From Rhodanobacter sp. (lineage in GTDB: Bacteria; Pseudomonadota; Gammaproteobacteria; Xanthomonadales; Rhodanobacteraceae), in NCBI GenBank assembly GCA_027450005.1, contig DAIDKO010000096.1:24052-88051 (forward strand): a DNA stretch of 64,000 bases, in the 5' to 3' direction. This document shows positions 49,701 through 63,326 of the stretch, piece by piece (the first letter of the stretch is position 1; each line of letters opens with the position of its first letter). The notes under the pieces were generated by a model, which worked only from the letters and a program-made list of their open reading frames with translations, was not told where the DNA came from and searched no databases. Both the position numbers and the translations under genes were made by a program.

Positions 49701-52119
49701 CGCCTGCCTTGGCCAGTATTTGGAACACACCGTTGGCGGCAGGCTTGCCGATCCAGGAAGCGTGAAACAGCGTACCCTCGGCCAACTGCGCGCAGGTCTC
49801 AAAGAGCATCGCCGCTTCGTTGTCTGTGCGTAAAACTACGTCGGCTGTCTGGAGCAGGGCGTGGTAAAGACCCTGCAGGTCGCGATAGGCGCGCCTCTGC
49901 TGGACCAGAACCGTCACATCTCGTTGCACTCCGATGTAATGGGTGATTTGCCCGCGCGCATCACGCACGGCATCCAGGTGCAGTTGATTCCAGAAGGGAG
50001 AGCCGTCCTTTTTCGTGTTGAGGATTTCGCCGTCAAAGCGCTCCCCCTTGACCAGCGCCTCGCGAATACGATCCACGGTCCTAACATCGGTGCGGCCGTC
50101 TTGGATGAAGTTACAGTTTCGACCCAGTACCTCTTCGGCGGGATACCCCGTCATAGCCGAAAACGCGGGATTCACATAGGTCAGCCTGCGTCCTGCATCG
50201 GCAATGGTCAGCCCCTCGGAAAGGGCGCTGACGCTGCGTTCGAGCAACTTCAGTCGCTGCCGGCTGGCCAGAAGATCCAGACCGCGGGATACATCGAAGC
50301 TGAGCTCGATCAGGAGCTCCTGGAGTTCGTACTCGAGGACTTCACCTTGCGATGCATAGAGGACGAACTCTCCCCACATCCGGCCTCCATGCAATATGGG
50401 GAGGACGGCCGCCATCTCGATGTGCTCATCCGGCACATTGGCGCTCCCCGGTGGATCGGCAACACCCTGACTGTGCGCTCCGAGGCTGAAAAGGGGTGAC
50501 TGCTCACGCCAGACCCGCCCCACGGGTCCCTGCCCCTCAGGAATCGACGCATCGATGGAGAAATCGATGCTCGCCAAATAATCGTTCGTGTCGCCTGCGC
50601 TGGCCAGCACCTCAAAGCGGCCGCTCGCGTCCGGACAGCCGATCCACGCCAGTTGGACCCTGGGAATCCGAACGGCTAGGTCGCAAATTGCCTTCAATAC
50701 GGCGTGTTCGTCATCGGCAAGCGCCAGCGTTTGATTGATCTGGGCCAGGATCTGGTTCGAGATCAGAAGCTGAGCGTTGTGCCGGGAAAGTCGCTGCTTC
50801 TCGGTGATGTCGGTGCCGATGGTGACGAGGTAAGCCGGTTGCCCGCTTTCGTCTTCCATGACGCTGTTGATCCAGTTGAAAAGCCGCCGCTGGCCTGACC
50901 GCGAGACCCAATGATTGGTAGCCTCGTGCGGAAGCGCGCGTTCGCGCATCGCTTTGAAAATGTCTTGGACCTCGGGACGCTCTTCCTCAGGAATGAAGCG
51001 AGTCCAGAAGTAAGGCTTGCCTCGAACTTCGGCCGTCGTATAGCCAACGAATCGCTCAGCTCTCGCGTTCAGGCGCACGATGCAGCCATTGGCATCAAGG
51101 ACCATTGCGACGCCGCCGATGTTGTCAAACAGCGTCTCGCTGAACTGGGTGGCTTCTTGCGCCTCGTGCGCCAAGCGCAAGCTTGCCCTTGCGCTGGCCA
51201 GATGCCGTTCGAGAAGAATGGCTATTCGCCAGCTTGCAAGAAGGAGCAGGAAGAAGCTGACGACTTCGAACACCCAGCGCACAGGGGCGTTTCGCCGATA
51301 TTGGCGACCAGCCAACCCAGCTGGCCAGTAGACGCGGACCTGAAGGGGCAGCCCGGGAACCGCGATGCTCAACCGAGCCGCCTCGGGAAGCGAAGATGGA
51401 AATCGGATATGCCCTTGGTCCCAGACCCCGACAACGCTGCCATCACGCAGGTCCTGCAGGGCAATGGACAAATAGCGTTTTTTCGCCGAACCCGCGGACA
51501 TCCCCAGGAGCTCCTCGATCCGGTAGGGGGATCCGACGAAAAAGCGCGTATGCCCCTGCGACCCTCGCACCCTGTAACGCATGGTCAGGACTGACGCATG
51601 GACCCGAGCAGCCCAGCGGTCTTGCCCGAGGAGAAGGTCCGGCTGGTCAGGCAAAGGGGTGAACTGACCACCCGGCGTAATCGGTTGATCACTTTGATGC
51701 TGCGTTGACCAGAGGATCGCTTTGCCATCGGCCGACTGAATATTGAAGGCGTAAAGGCTTGGATGCAGTGCCATGAAGCGCTGCACTTTCAACACGACAT
51801 CAGGCGCTGGCCGGGATGGATCGGCCTGTGGCCCCAGGAGTGCTAAGGCGATGAATTGCAGTTCCGTGAACTGCATCCGCAGCCGCTTCGCGATCAACGC
51901 CGCGTAGTCCGAAGCAACGACTCGCGCATCTCCCGCGACATTCGCCCTTACTTGGACATATTGCTCGCGTTCTACCCAGCCGGTGCCCAGCAGCAGCATT
52001 GAAACGGGAAGCGCCAAGGCAATGATGCGGATCACGCGTTGTGCGCGAGGGGACTGAAGCAAAGTCCGTAGCCGTAGCACGATCACCTGGAAAGGGCTCC
52101 TCTGACTGGTATCGGTCAC
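46777..52119 (-). CDS. Multidomain c-di-GMP protein: TM sensor, PAS, GAF, PAS, GAF-like, GGDEF, globin-like, GAF-like, EAL
   Basis: LARLGGDEFVLLLE; VEALARLHLDDG; LSLDDLGSGYNSLSRLADLPFDTVKID; PAS NCNFIQDGRTDVRTVDRIREAL...YIGVQRDVT; globin-like HFDAAFDDNLRRQPHLERII...LGRIHALVGLPLEDLERMYALFEDLL. Confidence 0.9.
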   Translation of the reverse strand: MTDTSQRSPFQVIVLRLRTLLQSPRAQRVIRIIALALPVSMLLLGTGWVEREQYVQVRANVAGDARVVASDYAALIAKRLRMQFTELQFIALALLGPQADPSRPAPDVVLKVQRFMALHPSLYAFNIQSADGKAILWSTQHQSDQPITPGGQFTPLPDQPDLLLGQDRWAARVHASVLTMRYRVRGSQGHTRFFVGSPYRIEELLGMSAGSAKKRYLSIALQDLRDGSVVGVWDQGHIRFPSSLPEAARLSIAVPGLPLQVRVYWPAGLAGRQYRRNAPVRWVFEVVSFFLLLLASWRIAILLERHLASARASLRLAHEAQEATQFSETLFDNIGGVAMVLDANGCIVRLNARAERFVGYTTAEVRGKPYFWTRFIPEEERPEVQDIFKAMRERALPHEATNHWVSRSGQRRLFNWINSVMEDESGQPAYLVTIGTDITEKQRLSRHNAQLLISNQILAQINQTLALADDEHAVLKAICDLAVRIPRVQLAWIGCPDASGRFEVLASAGDTNDYLASIDFSIDASIPEGQGPVGRVWREQSPLFSLGAHSQGVADPPGSANVPDEHIEMAAVLPILHGGRMWGEFVLYASQGEVLEYELQELLIELSFDVSRGLDLLASRQRLKLLERSVSALSEGLTIADAGRRLTYVNPAFSAMTGYPAEEVLGRNCNFIQDGRTDVRTVDRIREALVKGERFDGEILNTKKDGSPFWNQLHLDAVRDARGQITHYIGVQRDVTVLVQQRRAYRDLQGLYHALLQTADVVLRTDNEAAMLFETCAQLAEGTLFHASWIGKPAANGVFQILAKAGEGVTWVDSVPVPLNHERSLMAEAWRAGHTVYKNDYCAHVGEGTLQEAALRHRWMAALATVIKRSGQPWAVLVMAAPERDVFHDASVKLCERVAALLGQGLDALDRKEALHTLQALESQRARTDELTSLPNRRALDEVLPGAIARAHRQQSAFALGIIDLDDFKPVNDTFGHPAGDLLLQQFTRRLRGQLRGADFLARLGGDEFVLLLEFLDPDRIMDQLVIALRRVHTTVETAFDLGEGRIAKIEMSMGLALYPRDAKEPDVLMRLADAALYQVKAHKNQRSEWWGVEAQPMELPAPAESLFDPYSVKAAELLRSIEEDRLKGVADHFDAAFDDNLRRQPHLERIIRGLSAQKLQRLRQSLTSHLLDLLNPQRSRASIEERALHLGRIHALVGLPLEDLERMYALFEDLLRQHLEATPLFSSKRYEMMRVAAARLRLDVQTQMGAISKTTGAYFAVLRTPAVEHVGWPEAILHELSSLVGLPGIRHAGLFRPDHDGRLRIEALAGVDSERLQQAIDLDAPYLRLDPQLGLGCGPLSKAWFSREIHVVEADQSDPPHEHWRELARELGWRCAVALPLANLQEVDSVLLLTGAYPNQFSSDWVHSWLDLLRTRFEAILSSQIRGDGTPDLAYARTVRESLYGKGLRMWVQPIVDLRNGAIPKVEALARLHLDDGTVLVPGQFLNELGSHDLNVLFRRGLHQALELVSEWHTQGIEVDIAVNLPPSTLLHPDCPLWVEQALCSAQVASHRLSLEILESEALDALRSGEAIHALNTMGVRLSLDDLGSGYNSLSRLADLPFDTVKIDQALVRKLSSDPIRTVRLLSALLSIGKDFAHNTVVEGLEDEGAVEAAQWIRAPLGQGFGLARPMPAEAFPAWLRGRMDAPPIRSAELHTWAGALAYLWASSKGGQKAVLQDLAHCPLLHFLRAEGVTETRVFHWHGVLHSNAERNERKVASDALLQWLADQVIRFGMLAQDR

Positions 52120-52354
52120 GAGTTATCGGCACATTGGGCGATTTGCTGAACCGGAGGCGGCCGGCTAGGTCACTGAAATCTTTCGGTATGACGGGTTGGC
52201 CAGCGTGCATTGCACTCGCGACTAACTCTGGCGTACTCAGCGACAGGCTACGCGTTCTCTCGCCGTGCGCGCGGGGCGCTGGTCTTCACGCTCTATCCAA
52301 TCCGGTGGCGATTTCCCCGGGCACCATCGCACCAGATTACCGAGATCGACCACC

Positions 52355-55384
<3,030 letters not shown>

Positions 55385-55447
55385 AACTCCGAGCTTAGCA
55401 GGCTCACGCCGTAGTTCGCGTGCCGCCGCGGGCGAACTTTCGGCGCT

Positions 55448-56473
55448 TCAGGCGTTACCGAACAGGCCGTGCGGGTACTCGGGCTTCTGCTCGCGCGCCA
55501 TCAGCATCTTCAGGCCCTCGGCGGGCGTGACTTCGCCGTGCAGCACGGCGCGCACGCTTGCGCTGATCGGCAAGTCCAGCGCGTGCTGGTCAGCCAGCCG
55601 AGCCACTTCGTCGGCGGCAAGCACACTCTCCACCACCTGGCCGATCTGCCGCACCGCCTCGTCGATGGCGACACCCTTGCCCAGTGCCAGGCCCAGGCGG
55701 CGGTTGCGCGACAAGTCGCCGGTGCAGGTAAGCACCAGGTCGCCGAGGCCCGACAGGCCGATCAGCGTTTCGGGACGCGCGCCCAGTGCCACGCCAAGGC
55801 GCAGCATCTCGTTCATGCCACGGGTGATCAGGCCGGCGCGGGCATTGAGGCCCAACGCCATGCCGTCGGCGATGCCAGTGGCCACCGCCAGCACGTTCTT
55901 CATCGCGCCGCCGAGCTCCGCGCCCAACATGTCGCCGCCGGTATAGGCGCGCAGGTTGGGCGCGTGCAGCAGGTTGGCCACGCGCTGCGCGCAGGCGGCG
56001 TCCTCGGAATGCACGGTGACCGCGCTGGGCAGGCCGGCGGCGACTTCCTTGGCGAACGAGGGACCGGTGATGACCGCCGCCGGATGGCCCGGCAGGCGCT
56101 GCGCCACCAGCTCGTGCAGGAAGCGCCCGGTGCCCGGCTCGAAGCCCTTGGTGGCCCAGGCCAGCGTGGCGCCCGGCGCCAGCAGCGGTGCCACGTCGTC
56201 CAGCATCGCGGCGAAGGCATGGCTGGGCACCACCAGCAGCACCACCTCCGCGTCGCGCACGGCGTCGGCCAGGTTCGGTTGGTAAGCCAACGCTTCCGGC
56301 AACACGATGCCCGGCAGGTAGCGCTGGTTGCAACGCGCCGCGGCGATTGCCTCGAGCGCCTCCGGGTCGCGCCCCCACAGGCGCGTGGGCACGCCGTTGC
56401 GCGCCGTCAGCGCGGCCAGCGCGGTACCCCAGGAACCGGCACCGAGTACCGCCAGGGTGGGCTGTTGCGTCAT
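55448..56473 (-). CDS. gpsA: NAD(P)H-dependent glycerol-3-phosphate dehydrogenase
   Basis: [81 protein letters not shown]. Confidence 0.96.
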   Translation of the reverse strand: MTQQPTLAVLGAGSWGTALAALTARNGVPTRLWGRDPEALEAIAAARCNQRYLPGIVLPEALAYQPNLADAVRDAEVVLLVVPSHAFAAMLDDVAPLLAPGATLAWATKGFEPGTGRFLHELVAQRLPGHPAAVITGPSFAKEVAAGLPSAVTVHSEDAACAQRVANLLHAPNLRAYTGGDMLGAELGGAMKNVLAVATGIADGMALGLNARAGLITRGMNEMLRLGVALGARPETLIGLSGLGDLVLTCTGDLSRNRRLGLALGKGVAIDEAVRQIGQVVESVLAADEVARLADQHALDLPISASVRAVLHGEVTPAEGLKMLMAREQKPEYPHGLFGNA

Positions 56474-56481
56474 GCGCGGGC

Positions 56482-56994
56482 TCAGCTGTTGAGCTGGGCC
56501 GGTGCGTCGCCGCCTGCCGCCATGCGGCGCATCTGCTCGGCGTACAGAGCGTCGAAGTTGATCGGCTGCAGCAGGAACGGCGGGAAGCCGCCCTCCAGCA
56601 CCATCGAGGAGATCACCTGGCGCGCATACGGGAACAGCAGGTTCGGACAGTAGCTGCCGATCACGCCGGCCAGCTCGTCCGCGCCGAAGCCAGCGATGCC
56701 GAACAGGCCGGCCTGCTCCACCTCGGCAAGGTAAGCCGTGCGCTCGCCCAGCGTGCAGGTCAGGGTGATGCTGAGCACGACCTCGTAGAGGTCGTTGCCC
56801 AGGTCCATGGCCTTGTGGCCGAGGTTCAGCTGCACCTGCGGAGCGGCCTGGTCGGACTCGCCGCTGAATTCCTGGAAGATCTGCGGTGCACCCGGCACCT
56901 CGAAGGAGACGTCCTTCACGTAGATCTTCTGCAACACCAGCTGCGGCGGGTTGCCCTGCGCGCTGGCCTGGCCGTTGGTGGCGACTTCTGCCAT
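56482..56994 (-). CDS. secB: Protein-export chaperone SecB
   Basis: [59 protein letters not shown]. Confidence 0.95.
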   Translation of the reverse strand: MAEVATNGQASAQGNPPQLVLQKIYVKDVSFEVPGAPQIFQEFSGESDQAAPQVQLNLGHKAMDLGNDLYEVVLSITLTCTLGERTAYLAEVEQAGLFGIAGFGADELAGVIGSYCPNLLFPYARQVISSMVLEGGFPPFLLQPINFDALYAEQMRRMAAGGDAPAQLNS

Positions 56995-57274
56995 GGGAAT
57001 CCTCGATCGGTCTGGCGTCAAAAGAGGCTGATTGTTTCATACCTGCCGGCCGCATGCACCCGCAGTCCGCGCGGCGGATTGCGCACGGGCCTGCTTTTGC
57101 TGGATAATGCGCGGCTCGTTACCGCCGACCCGACTGGTTCGGGGAGTCCGCCTCGCGATGCGGACCTCGCGGCAAGGCAAGCGCAACACCCTCCAGCATC
57201 GCGTGGCGCTCGGCGCCGCTGGGCCGATGTCGCCCTGGCCAACGGGCGGTCAACAGAACATTACGGAGCCCGTC

Positions 57275-57511
57275 ATGGCCCGCATTTGCCAAGTCACCAA
57301 GAAGGGTGTGCAGACCGGCAACAACGTCTCGCACGCGAACAACAAGACCCGCCGCCGCTGGCTGCCGAACCTGCACGAGCGTCGCTTCTGGGTCGCCAGC
57401 GAGAACCGCTGGGTCAAGCTGCGCGTTTCCAACCACGCGCTGCGCACCATCGACAAGAAGGGCATCGAGGCCGTGATCGCCGAGCTGCGTGCCCGCGGTG
57501 AGAAGGTCTAA
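57275..57511 (+). CDS. rpmB: 50S ribosomal protein L28
   Basis: [40 protein letters not shown]. Confidence 0.97.
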   Translation: MARICQVTKKGVQTGNNVSHANNKTRRRWLPNLHERRFWVASENRWVKLRVSNHALRTIDKKGIEAVIAELRARGEKV

Positions 57512-57522
57512 GGAGAACAGTC

Positions 57523-57690
57523 ATGGCTAAGGGTGCAAACGACAAGATCCGCCTGATTTCTTCGGCCGGTACCGGCCACTTCTACACAACGCAGAAGAAC
57601 AAGAAGAACACGCCGGAAAAGTTCGAGTTCAAGAAGTACGATCCGGTCGTGCGCAAGCACGTGATCTACAAGGAAGGCAAGATCAAGTGA
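57523..57690 (+). CDS. rpmG: 50S ribosomal protein L33
   Basis: Manual translation [55 protein letters not shown]; below ORF-track size cutoff. Confidence 0.97.
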   Translation: MAKGANDKIRLISSAGTGHFYTTQKNKKNTPEKFEFKKYDPVVRKHVIYKEGKIK

Positions 57691-57697
57691 GGTACCC

Positions 57698-57724
57698 AAA
57701 ACCCGCCGCAAGGCGGGTTTTTTC
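57698..57724 (+). terminator. Terminator of rpmB-rpmG
   Basis: AAACCCGCC-GCAA-GGCGGGTTTTTT. Confidence 0.9.
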
Positions 57725-58038
57725 TTGCCCCACCCAGATGATCCTTACGCCTTCCACGCCGCCTGCTCGGCCGACTCGCCGGCTCATCGCGGCTGGCTGA
57801 AAATCGAACGGGTCGCCTGAACCCGGATGCCCGGACATCGTCTTCGACGGCCTCCACGCGCAATGCGATCGCCGGGCAGATTTCCTCCCCCACGGCCGTC
57901 CCCGGCTGCCGACCCTACAGGGGCGGCCCGGACACACCTCGTTATTGCGTGCGGACCACAAAGCCGGGTGCACCACCGGGCTGCCACGGCGTTATCGTGG
58001 AAGTCCGGGCGACATCGCCCTCGCCGGAGGAACCCGCC

Positions 58039-58560
58039 ATGAACCGCCGTACCGTCCTGCATGCGCTATTTGCCGCGCTGGCCCTTCTGACCCTGCCCGC
58101 GATGGCCGGGAAGACGACACCCGGCAACGTCAGCGTCCGCTACGACCATCCCGAGCATTTCACCGAAACGCGCAAGATACGTGCGCTGGCGCCGATGCGC
58201 GCCGACGAGGATTACCTGAAGGTACTGAAGGCTTACATCGAGCAACGCGCCAGCAAGATGCTCCCGCCGGGTGAACATCTGGCCATTGTGGTCACCGACA
58301 TTGACCGTGCGGGCAATTTCGAGCCATGGCGTCCCTACCCGATGAGCGAGGTACGCATCATCAAGGACATCTACCCGCCACGCATCGACCTGCGCTTCCA
58401 GTTGTTCGACGCCAGCGGCAAGGTGATCCGCGAAGGCACACGCAAGTTGCGTGACCCGGCATTCATGTCCGACAGCATCGCCACCTCGTCCAGCGGCAAC
58501 CTGCGCTACGAGAAGGCCTTGCTGGACCGCTGGCTGCGCAAGGGACCCGACCACCTCTGA
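58039..58560 (+). CDS. DUF3016-like secreted protein
   Basis: Signal peptide; VRYDHPEHFTETRKIR; VVTDIDRAGNFEPWR; IKDIYPPRIDLRFQLFDASGKVIREGTRKLRD. Confidence 0.8.
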   Translation: MNRRTVLHALFAALALLTLPAMAGKTTPGNVSVRYDHPEHFTETRKIRALAPMRADEDYLKVLKAYIEQRASKMLPPGEHLAIVVTDIDRAGNFEPWRPYPMSEVRIIKDIYPPRIDLRFQLFDASGKVIREGTRKLRDPAFMSDSIATSSSGNLRYEKALLDRWLRKGPDHL

Positions 58561-58580
58561 ATGCCCTGCGCCGCACGCAG

Positions 58581-58616
58581 AAACGCAAAGCCCGCCAAAT
58601 GGCGGGCTTTGCGTTT
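58581..58616. terminator. Bidirectional terminator
   Basis: AAACGCAAAGCCCGCC-AAAT-GGCGGGCTTTGCGTTT perfect 16-bp stem between convergent genes. Confidence 0.85.
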
Positions 58617-58634
58617 GCGAGCCGTCGTGACGGA

Positions 58635-59825
58635 TCAGGCGGCGACCGCGTAGCCCTTGAGCCGTGCGGCGAACTCCTGCAGCGCACGGATGCCACTCTG
58701 CTCGGCCTCGACGATCCACTGCTGCAGGCCCTTGAGCGCCTGGTCGGCGCCACGCTGGTCCATCAGGGCGGCGAGGCGGCTGCGAAAGTCACACACCGTG
58801 CGCAAGGTTGGGCGCTTGGCCAGCACGGCCTGCAGCTTGCTGCTGCCGTCGCTGTCCAGCCAGCGGCCGCCGTCAGCCAAGGCGCGGCGCAGGCGACGCG
58901 GCACCGACTTGATGTTCTCGCCGGCATGCTGCGCCTCGTCACGCAGGGTGGGCACGATCACGTTGCGGTAGTAGTCAGTCATCGCCTGGAAGCGATGGGT
59001 GAGCAAAGCCTTCAGCGTCTCGGTGTCGGGCAGCGGCACGTTGGGGCGAACGTCCAGCGTGGGCGCCACGCGCAGCACCTTGGCCAAGCCCACGGCGCGC
59101 AGGCCACAGATCACCGCCCAACCGATGTCGAACTCCCACTTGCGCAACGCGAACTTGGCCGAGCTGGGGAAGGCATGGTGGTTGTTGTGCAGCTCCTCGC
59201 CGCCGATCCAGAAGCCCCATGGCACTAGGTTGCGCGAGGTGTCGGCACTCTCGAAGTTGCGGTAGCCGGCCCAGTGGCCGATGCCATTGACGAAGCCAGC
59301 AGCCCAGAACGGGATCCACATCATCTGCACAGCCCAGATCGCCGCGCCGATCACGCCGAACAGCGCAAGATCGATGATCAGCATCAGCGCCGGGCCGGAA
59401 TACGGATGCGCGCCGTAAACCTTGTGCTCAATCCAGTCGTCCGGCGTGCCGCGGCCGTACTGCTGCATGTCTTCCTTGGAGTGGCAGGCGTCGCGGTACA
59501 GCGACACGCCGTCCCAGAACACCTTCTTGATGCCGTAGATCACCGGGCTGTGCGGATCTTCCTCCGTTTCCACCTTGGCGTGGTGCTTGCGGTGCACCGC
59601 CACCCACTCGCGGGTGACCATGCCGGTGCTGAGCCAGCCCCAGAAGCGGAAGAAGTGCGCGAGCACCGGGTGGAAATCCACGCCCCGGTGGGTCTGGCTG
59701 CGGTGCAGGTACAGCGTCACCGTGAAGATGGTGAGCTGGGTGGCCACCAGCAGGTAGACCAGCATGCCGACCCAGCCGGCATGGGTGAGGCCGCTGGACA
59801 GGAAGTTCAGCACGGTATCGAACAT
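58635..59825 (-). CDS. Fatty acid desaturase (acyl-CoA desaturase type)
   Basis: LYLHRSQTHRGVDFHP; WVAVHRKHHAKVETEEDPHSP; GGEELHNNHHAFPSSAKFAL. Confidence 0.93.
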   Translation of the reverse strand: MFDTVLNFLSSGLTHAGWVGMLVYLLVATQLTIFTVTLYLHRSQTHRGVDFHPVLAHFFRFWGWLSTGMVTREWVAVHRKHHAKVETEEDPHSPVIYGIKKVFWDGVSLYRDACHSKEDMQQYGRGTPDDWIEHKVYGAHPYSGPALMLIIDLALFGVIGAAIWAVQMMWIPFWAAGFVNGIGHWAGYRNFESADTSRNLVPWGFWIGGEELHNNHHAFPSSAKFALRKWEFDIGWAVICGLRAVGLAKVLRVAPTLDVRPNVPLPDTETLKALLTHRFQAMTDYYRNVIVPTLRDEAQHAGENIKSVPRRLRRALADGGRWLDSDGSSKLQAVLAKRPTLRTVCDFRSRLAALMDQRGADQALKGLQQWIVEAEQSGIRALQEFAARLKGYAVAA

Positions 59826-59976
59826 CGGAGGGGACTCGGGTGGTTGTGGCGGCAGTCTAGAAGGGGTTTGCCATACCCGCCAGCATGTTACGTGGACGTG
59901 GCTTGCACTTTCGTTAAAGCGGTTCCGTGACGGCCACAGGTTGTCTTAGAGATGGGGGCGCATCGACAATCGCCCA

Positions 59977-60738
59977 ATGACCAACGTCAACTCCGCTCTC
60001 TCGCCCCTGCTGCAACTGGAACGGGTCGCCCGCCGGCGCGCCGGGCGCGCGGCCGTGCAGGACCTGAACCTGGAACTGGCACCCGGCCAGGTGCTGGGCC
60101 TGCTCGGTGTTAACGGCGCGGGCAAGTCCACTACGCTGGCGATGATCGCCGGTGCTTTGCGGCCGGACAGTGGCGCGATCCGCCTGAGCGGCGAGGATTT
60201 CCTGGAACGGCCGGAACGGGCGCGCCGCCTGATCGGCTGGTTGCCCGAGCGCGCGCCGGCATGGCCGGAGCTGACCGTAGCCGAACACCTTGACGCCCAC
60301 GGCCGCCTGCGCGGCCTACGCGCGCCCGAAATGCGCGCTGCCCGCGCGACCATCGTCGAACGGCTGGACCTGCAGCCGCTGGCGCGCCGCCTGGCGGGCA
60401 CGCTTTCTCAGGGCCAGCGCCAGCGGCTGGGGCTGGCCTGCGCGCTGCTGCATAGCCCGGCACTGCTGGTACTGGACGAACCGGCCAACGCGCTCGATCC
60501 GGTGCAGGTCGGCTCGCTGCGCAAGCTGATCCGCGAGCAGGCTGCCGCGGGTACCGCGGTGATCCTGTCCACGCACGTCTTGGTCGAAGTCACCGCGGTA
60601 TGCGACCGCGTGGCGATCCTGCACGAGGGCCAGTTACGCCACGACGGCCCGGTCCGGGCCGACGACCATGCCGCGCTGGAACGCCGCTTTTTCGAGATCG
60701 CCATGCAAGGCGCCACCCCAGCGGCGCGCGCTGCATGA
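59977..60738 (+). CDS. ABC transporter ATPase (GldA-like)
   Basis: GLLGVNGAGKSTTLAMIAG; TLSQGQRQRLGLACALLHSPALLVLDEPANALDP. Confidence 0.9.
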   Translation: MTNVNSALSPLLQLERVARRRAGRAAVQDLNLELAPGQVLGLLGVNGAGKSTTLAMIAGALRPDSGAIRLSGEDFLERPERARRLIGWLPERAPAWPELTVAEHLDAHGRLRGLRAPEMRAARATIVERLDLQPLARRLAGTLSQGQRQRLGLACALLHSPALLVLDEPANALDPVQVGSLRKLIREQAAAGTAVILSTHVLVEVTAVCDRVAILHEGQLRHDGPVRADDHAALERRFFEIAMQGATPAARAA

Positions 60739-61490
60739 CGCTGCTCGCCATGTTCCGCCTCGAGGTGCGTCGCCTGCGCGTGCAACCGCTGGCCTGGGTG
60801 CTGCTGGCGTTGAGCCTGGCCTGGCTGGGCTGGTGCTTCACCCGCCTGCTGGGCGACTTTCTAGCCAACGAGATCAAGCTCGCCGCGCTGCCGGACGGCC
60901 CCGGTTACGTGGACCTGGTGGCGGTGCCGCTGCTGGGCCAGATGGCGCAGCTCGCCTTCCTGGTGGTTCCGCTGCTTGCCATGTCCACGCTGGCTGGCGA
61001 ACGGCGCCATGGCACGCTGCCGCTGCTGTTAGCCGCCGGCGCGCCGGCGTCGCGCATCGTGCTGGGCAAATACGCCGCCCTGCTGCTGTGGCTGCTACTG
61101 TGGCTGCTGCTGGTGCTGGCCATGCCGCTCTCGCTGGCGCACGCCACCACGCCAGACTGGGGCAAGCTGGCCGCTGCCACGCTGGGCATCGTCCTGATGC
61201 TGGCCGCATTGGCGGCACTGACCCTGGCCGCGTCGGCCTTCACCGCGCACCCGGCCATCGCCGCCGTGCTGGGCCTGCTGATCGGCCTGGGATTGTGGAC
61301 GGTGAACCTCGGCGCGCAGATGGCCGGCCTCGACGGCGGCGCCATCAACTGGCTGGCGATGAGCACGCACGAGCAGAACCTGCTGCGCGGCCTGGTCTCC
61401 ACCACGGACATCGCCTGGTTCGTCCTGCTGATCGCGGTATGCCTCGCCCTGGCCACGCGCCGTGTGGCGGCCGACAGGGAGCGCGGCTGA
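60735..61490 (+). CDS. ABC transporter permease (GldF-like)
   Basis: ATGA overlap with ATPase gene; multi-TM; LAMSTLAGERRHGTLPLLLAAGAPASRIVLGK. Confidence 0.88.
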   Translation: MTLLAMFRLEVRRLRVQPLAWVLLALSLAWLGWCFTRLLGDFLANEIKLAALPDGPGYVDLVAVPLLGQMAQLAFLVVPLLAMSTLAGERRHGTLPLLLAAGAPASRIVLGKYAALLLWLLLWLLLVLAMPLSLAHATTPDWGKLAAATLGIVLMLAALAALTLAASAFTAHPAIAAVLGLLIGLGLWTVNLGAQMAGLDGGAINWLAMSTHEQNLLRGLVSTTDIAWFVLLIAVCLALATRRVAADRERG

Positions 61491-61491
61491 G

Positions 61492-62844
61492 ATGAGACTT
61501 TCCCGACGTCTGGATGGTTGGTTGTTCGCCGTGCTCCTGCTGGCGGGTGCCGGCGCCCTCGGCTTCTTCAGCACGCGTTACGCGCACGTTTCCGACTGGA
61601 CGGCAAACGGCCGCCTCAGCCTGTCGCCGCGCAGTCGGGCCGTGCTGGCCCAGTTGCACGGTCCGGTGGACATCGTCAGCTACGCCAGCCCGCAGGGCGA
61701 CCTGCGCGCCCAGGTCGCCGGCTTCCTGCAGCGCTACCGGCAAGCCAAGCCCGACCTCACCCTGCGCTTCGTCGATCCGCAACAGGACCCGGCCAGGATG
61801 CGCCAGCTCGGCATCTCCGTGGACGGCGAGCTGATCCTGCATTACCACGGCCACCAGCAGCAGCTGACGGAGCTTTCCGAGGACAGCGTGACCAATGCAC
61901 TGCAACGCCTGATCCGCGGCCGTGACCGCATCGTCGCCTTCGTCACCGGCGATGGCGAGCGGCTGCCCTCGGGCCGGGGCGGCGCGGACATGGGCATGCT
62001 GATGGGCCAGCTCGCGCAGAGCGGCCTGCGCTCGGTGCCGCTGAGCTTTGCTCAGGCGAGCGCCGTGCCGCAGGGTACCGACCTGGTGGTGCTGGCCAGC
62101 CCCACTTCCGACTTGCCCGCCGGCGCGACGCAGGCGCTGGTGAACTACGTGCAGGATGGCGGCAACCTGCTGTGGCTGCGCGACCCCGCCAACGACGACC
62201 TCGGCCTCAAGCCGCTGGCTAACGCCCTCGGCGTGCAGGTGCTGCCCGGCGTGCTGGTGGACGGCGCGGGCAGTGCGCTGGGACTGGGCGACCCGCGCCT
62301 GCTGGCGGTGGCGCAGTATCCGCCCAACCCGATCACGCTGGGCTTCCAACTCGCCACGCGTTTCCCGCAGGTTGCCGCGCTGGCGCGTACCGGCGCGGGG
62401 GGCTGGACGGTGACGCCACTGCTGCGCTCCAGCGCGCAGAGCTGGACCGAATTCCATCCCATCGACAACGCACACCCCTCGGCCATCCACTACGACGCGG
62501 CGGCAGGCGAGTTCAAGGGTCCGTTGGACTTCGGTTTCGCGCTGGCGCGGCTCTCGCCCAGCCCCGGCAAGCGCGAGCAGCGGGCGGTGGTGATCGGCGA
62601 CGGCGACTTCCTCTCCAACGCCTACCTCGGCCAGGGCGGCAACCGCGCGCTGGGCGAGCGCATCTTCAACTGGCTGCTGGGCGACGATGCGCTGGTCGAC
62701 CTGCCACGCGAAGGCGTGCCCGACCGCGTGCTGCGCATCGGCCAGGGTGAGCTCAACGCCACCACCATCGGCTTCATGGTGGTGCTGCCGCTGCTGCTGC
62801 TGCTGGCCGGCGGCCTGTTGGCCTGGCGCCGTCGCCGCGCATGA
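61492..62844 (+). CDS. GldG-like ABC auxiliary protein
   Basis: N- and C-terminal [66 protein letters not shown]. Confidence 0.85.
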   Translation: MRLSRRLDGWLFAVLLLAGAGALGFFSTRYAHVSDWTANGRLSLSPRSRAVLAQLHGPVDIVSYASPQGDLRAQVAGFLQRYRQAKPDLTLRFVDPQQDPARMRQLGISVDGELILHYHGHQQQLTELSEDSVTNALQRLIRGRDRIVAFVTGDGERLPSGRGGADMGMLMGQLAQSGLRSVPLSFAQASAVPQGTDLVVLASPTSDLPAGATQALVNYVQDGGNLLWLRDPANDDLGLKPLANALGVQVLPGVLVDGAGSALGLGDPRLLAVAQYPPNPITLGFQLATRFPQVAALARTGAGGWTVTPLLRSSAQSWTEFHPIDNAHPSAIHYDAAAGEFKGPLDFGFALARLSPSPGKREQRAVVIGDGDFLSNAYLGQGGNRALGERIFNWLLGDDALVDLPREGVPDRVLRIGQGELNATTIGFMVVLPLLLLLAGGLLAWRRRRA

Positions 62845-63326
62845 AGCGCGCCGCACGCACGCGCCTCTTCATGCTGCTCGGCGTGGCCGTGCTGGTCGCG
62901 GCGGCGGTGTGGCAACGGCAGCGCGACGATCGCAACCTGCCGGGCAAGCTGACCACGCTCGATCCGGGCACGATCACGCAACTGGCGCTGCAGCTCGGCG
63001 ACACGCCGGTCGTGCGCTATTCAAAGCGCGGCGGCCATTGGTGGCGCGCCGATGGCCAGCGTGCCGACGACCGCTACCTGGCCACGCTCGCCGAGACCGC
63101 CGCCGCGCCCGTGCTGCAATGGCGCGCCATCGGCGACTTCGACGCCGCGAAGATCGGCCTTGCCCCGCCGCAGGCCGTGCTCACGCTGGATGGCCAACGC
63201 CTGGCGTTCGGCGCGATGTCCGCCACCGGCCCGCAGTGCTACGTGCAAGTGGGAGCCCGCGTGGCACTGGTATCGCTGCGCTTCATGCCGCAGCCGGCGC
63301 CGCAGAAGCGGATCGGCTTGCACTGA
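62841..63326 (+). CDS. DUF4340-like membrane-anchored protein of the ABC locus
   Basis: ATGA overlap; one [28 protein letters not shown]. Confidence 0.6.
   Translation: MKRAARTRLFMLLGVAVLVAAAVWQRQRDDRNLPGKLTTLDPGTITQLALQLGDTPVVRYSKRGGHWWRADGQRADDRYLATLAETAAAPVLQWRAIGDFDAAKIGLAPPQAVLTLDGQRLAFGAMSATGPQCYVQVGARVALVSLRFMPQPAPQKRIGLH

Noticed and set aside
61345-62856. 503-aa minus ORF
   Set aside because: Antisense of the GldG-like gene
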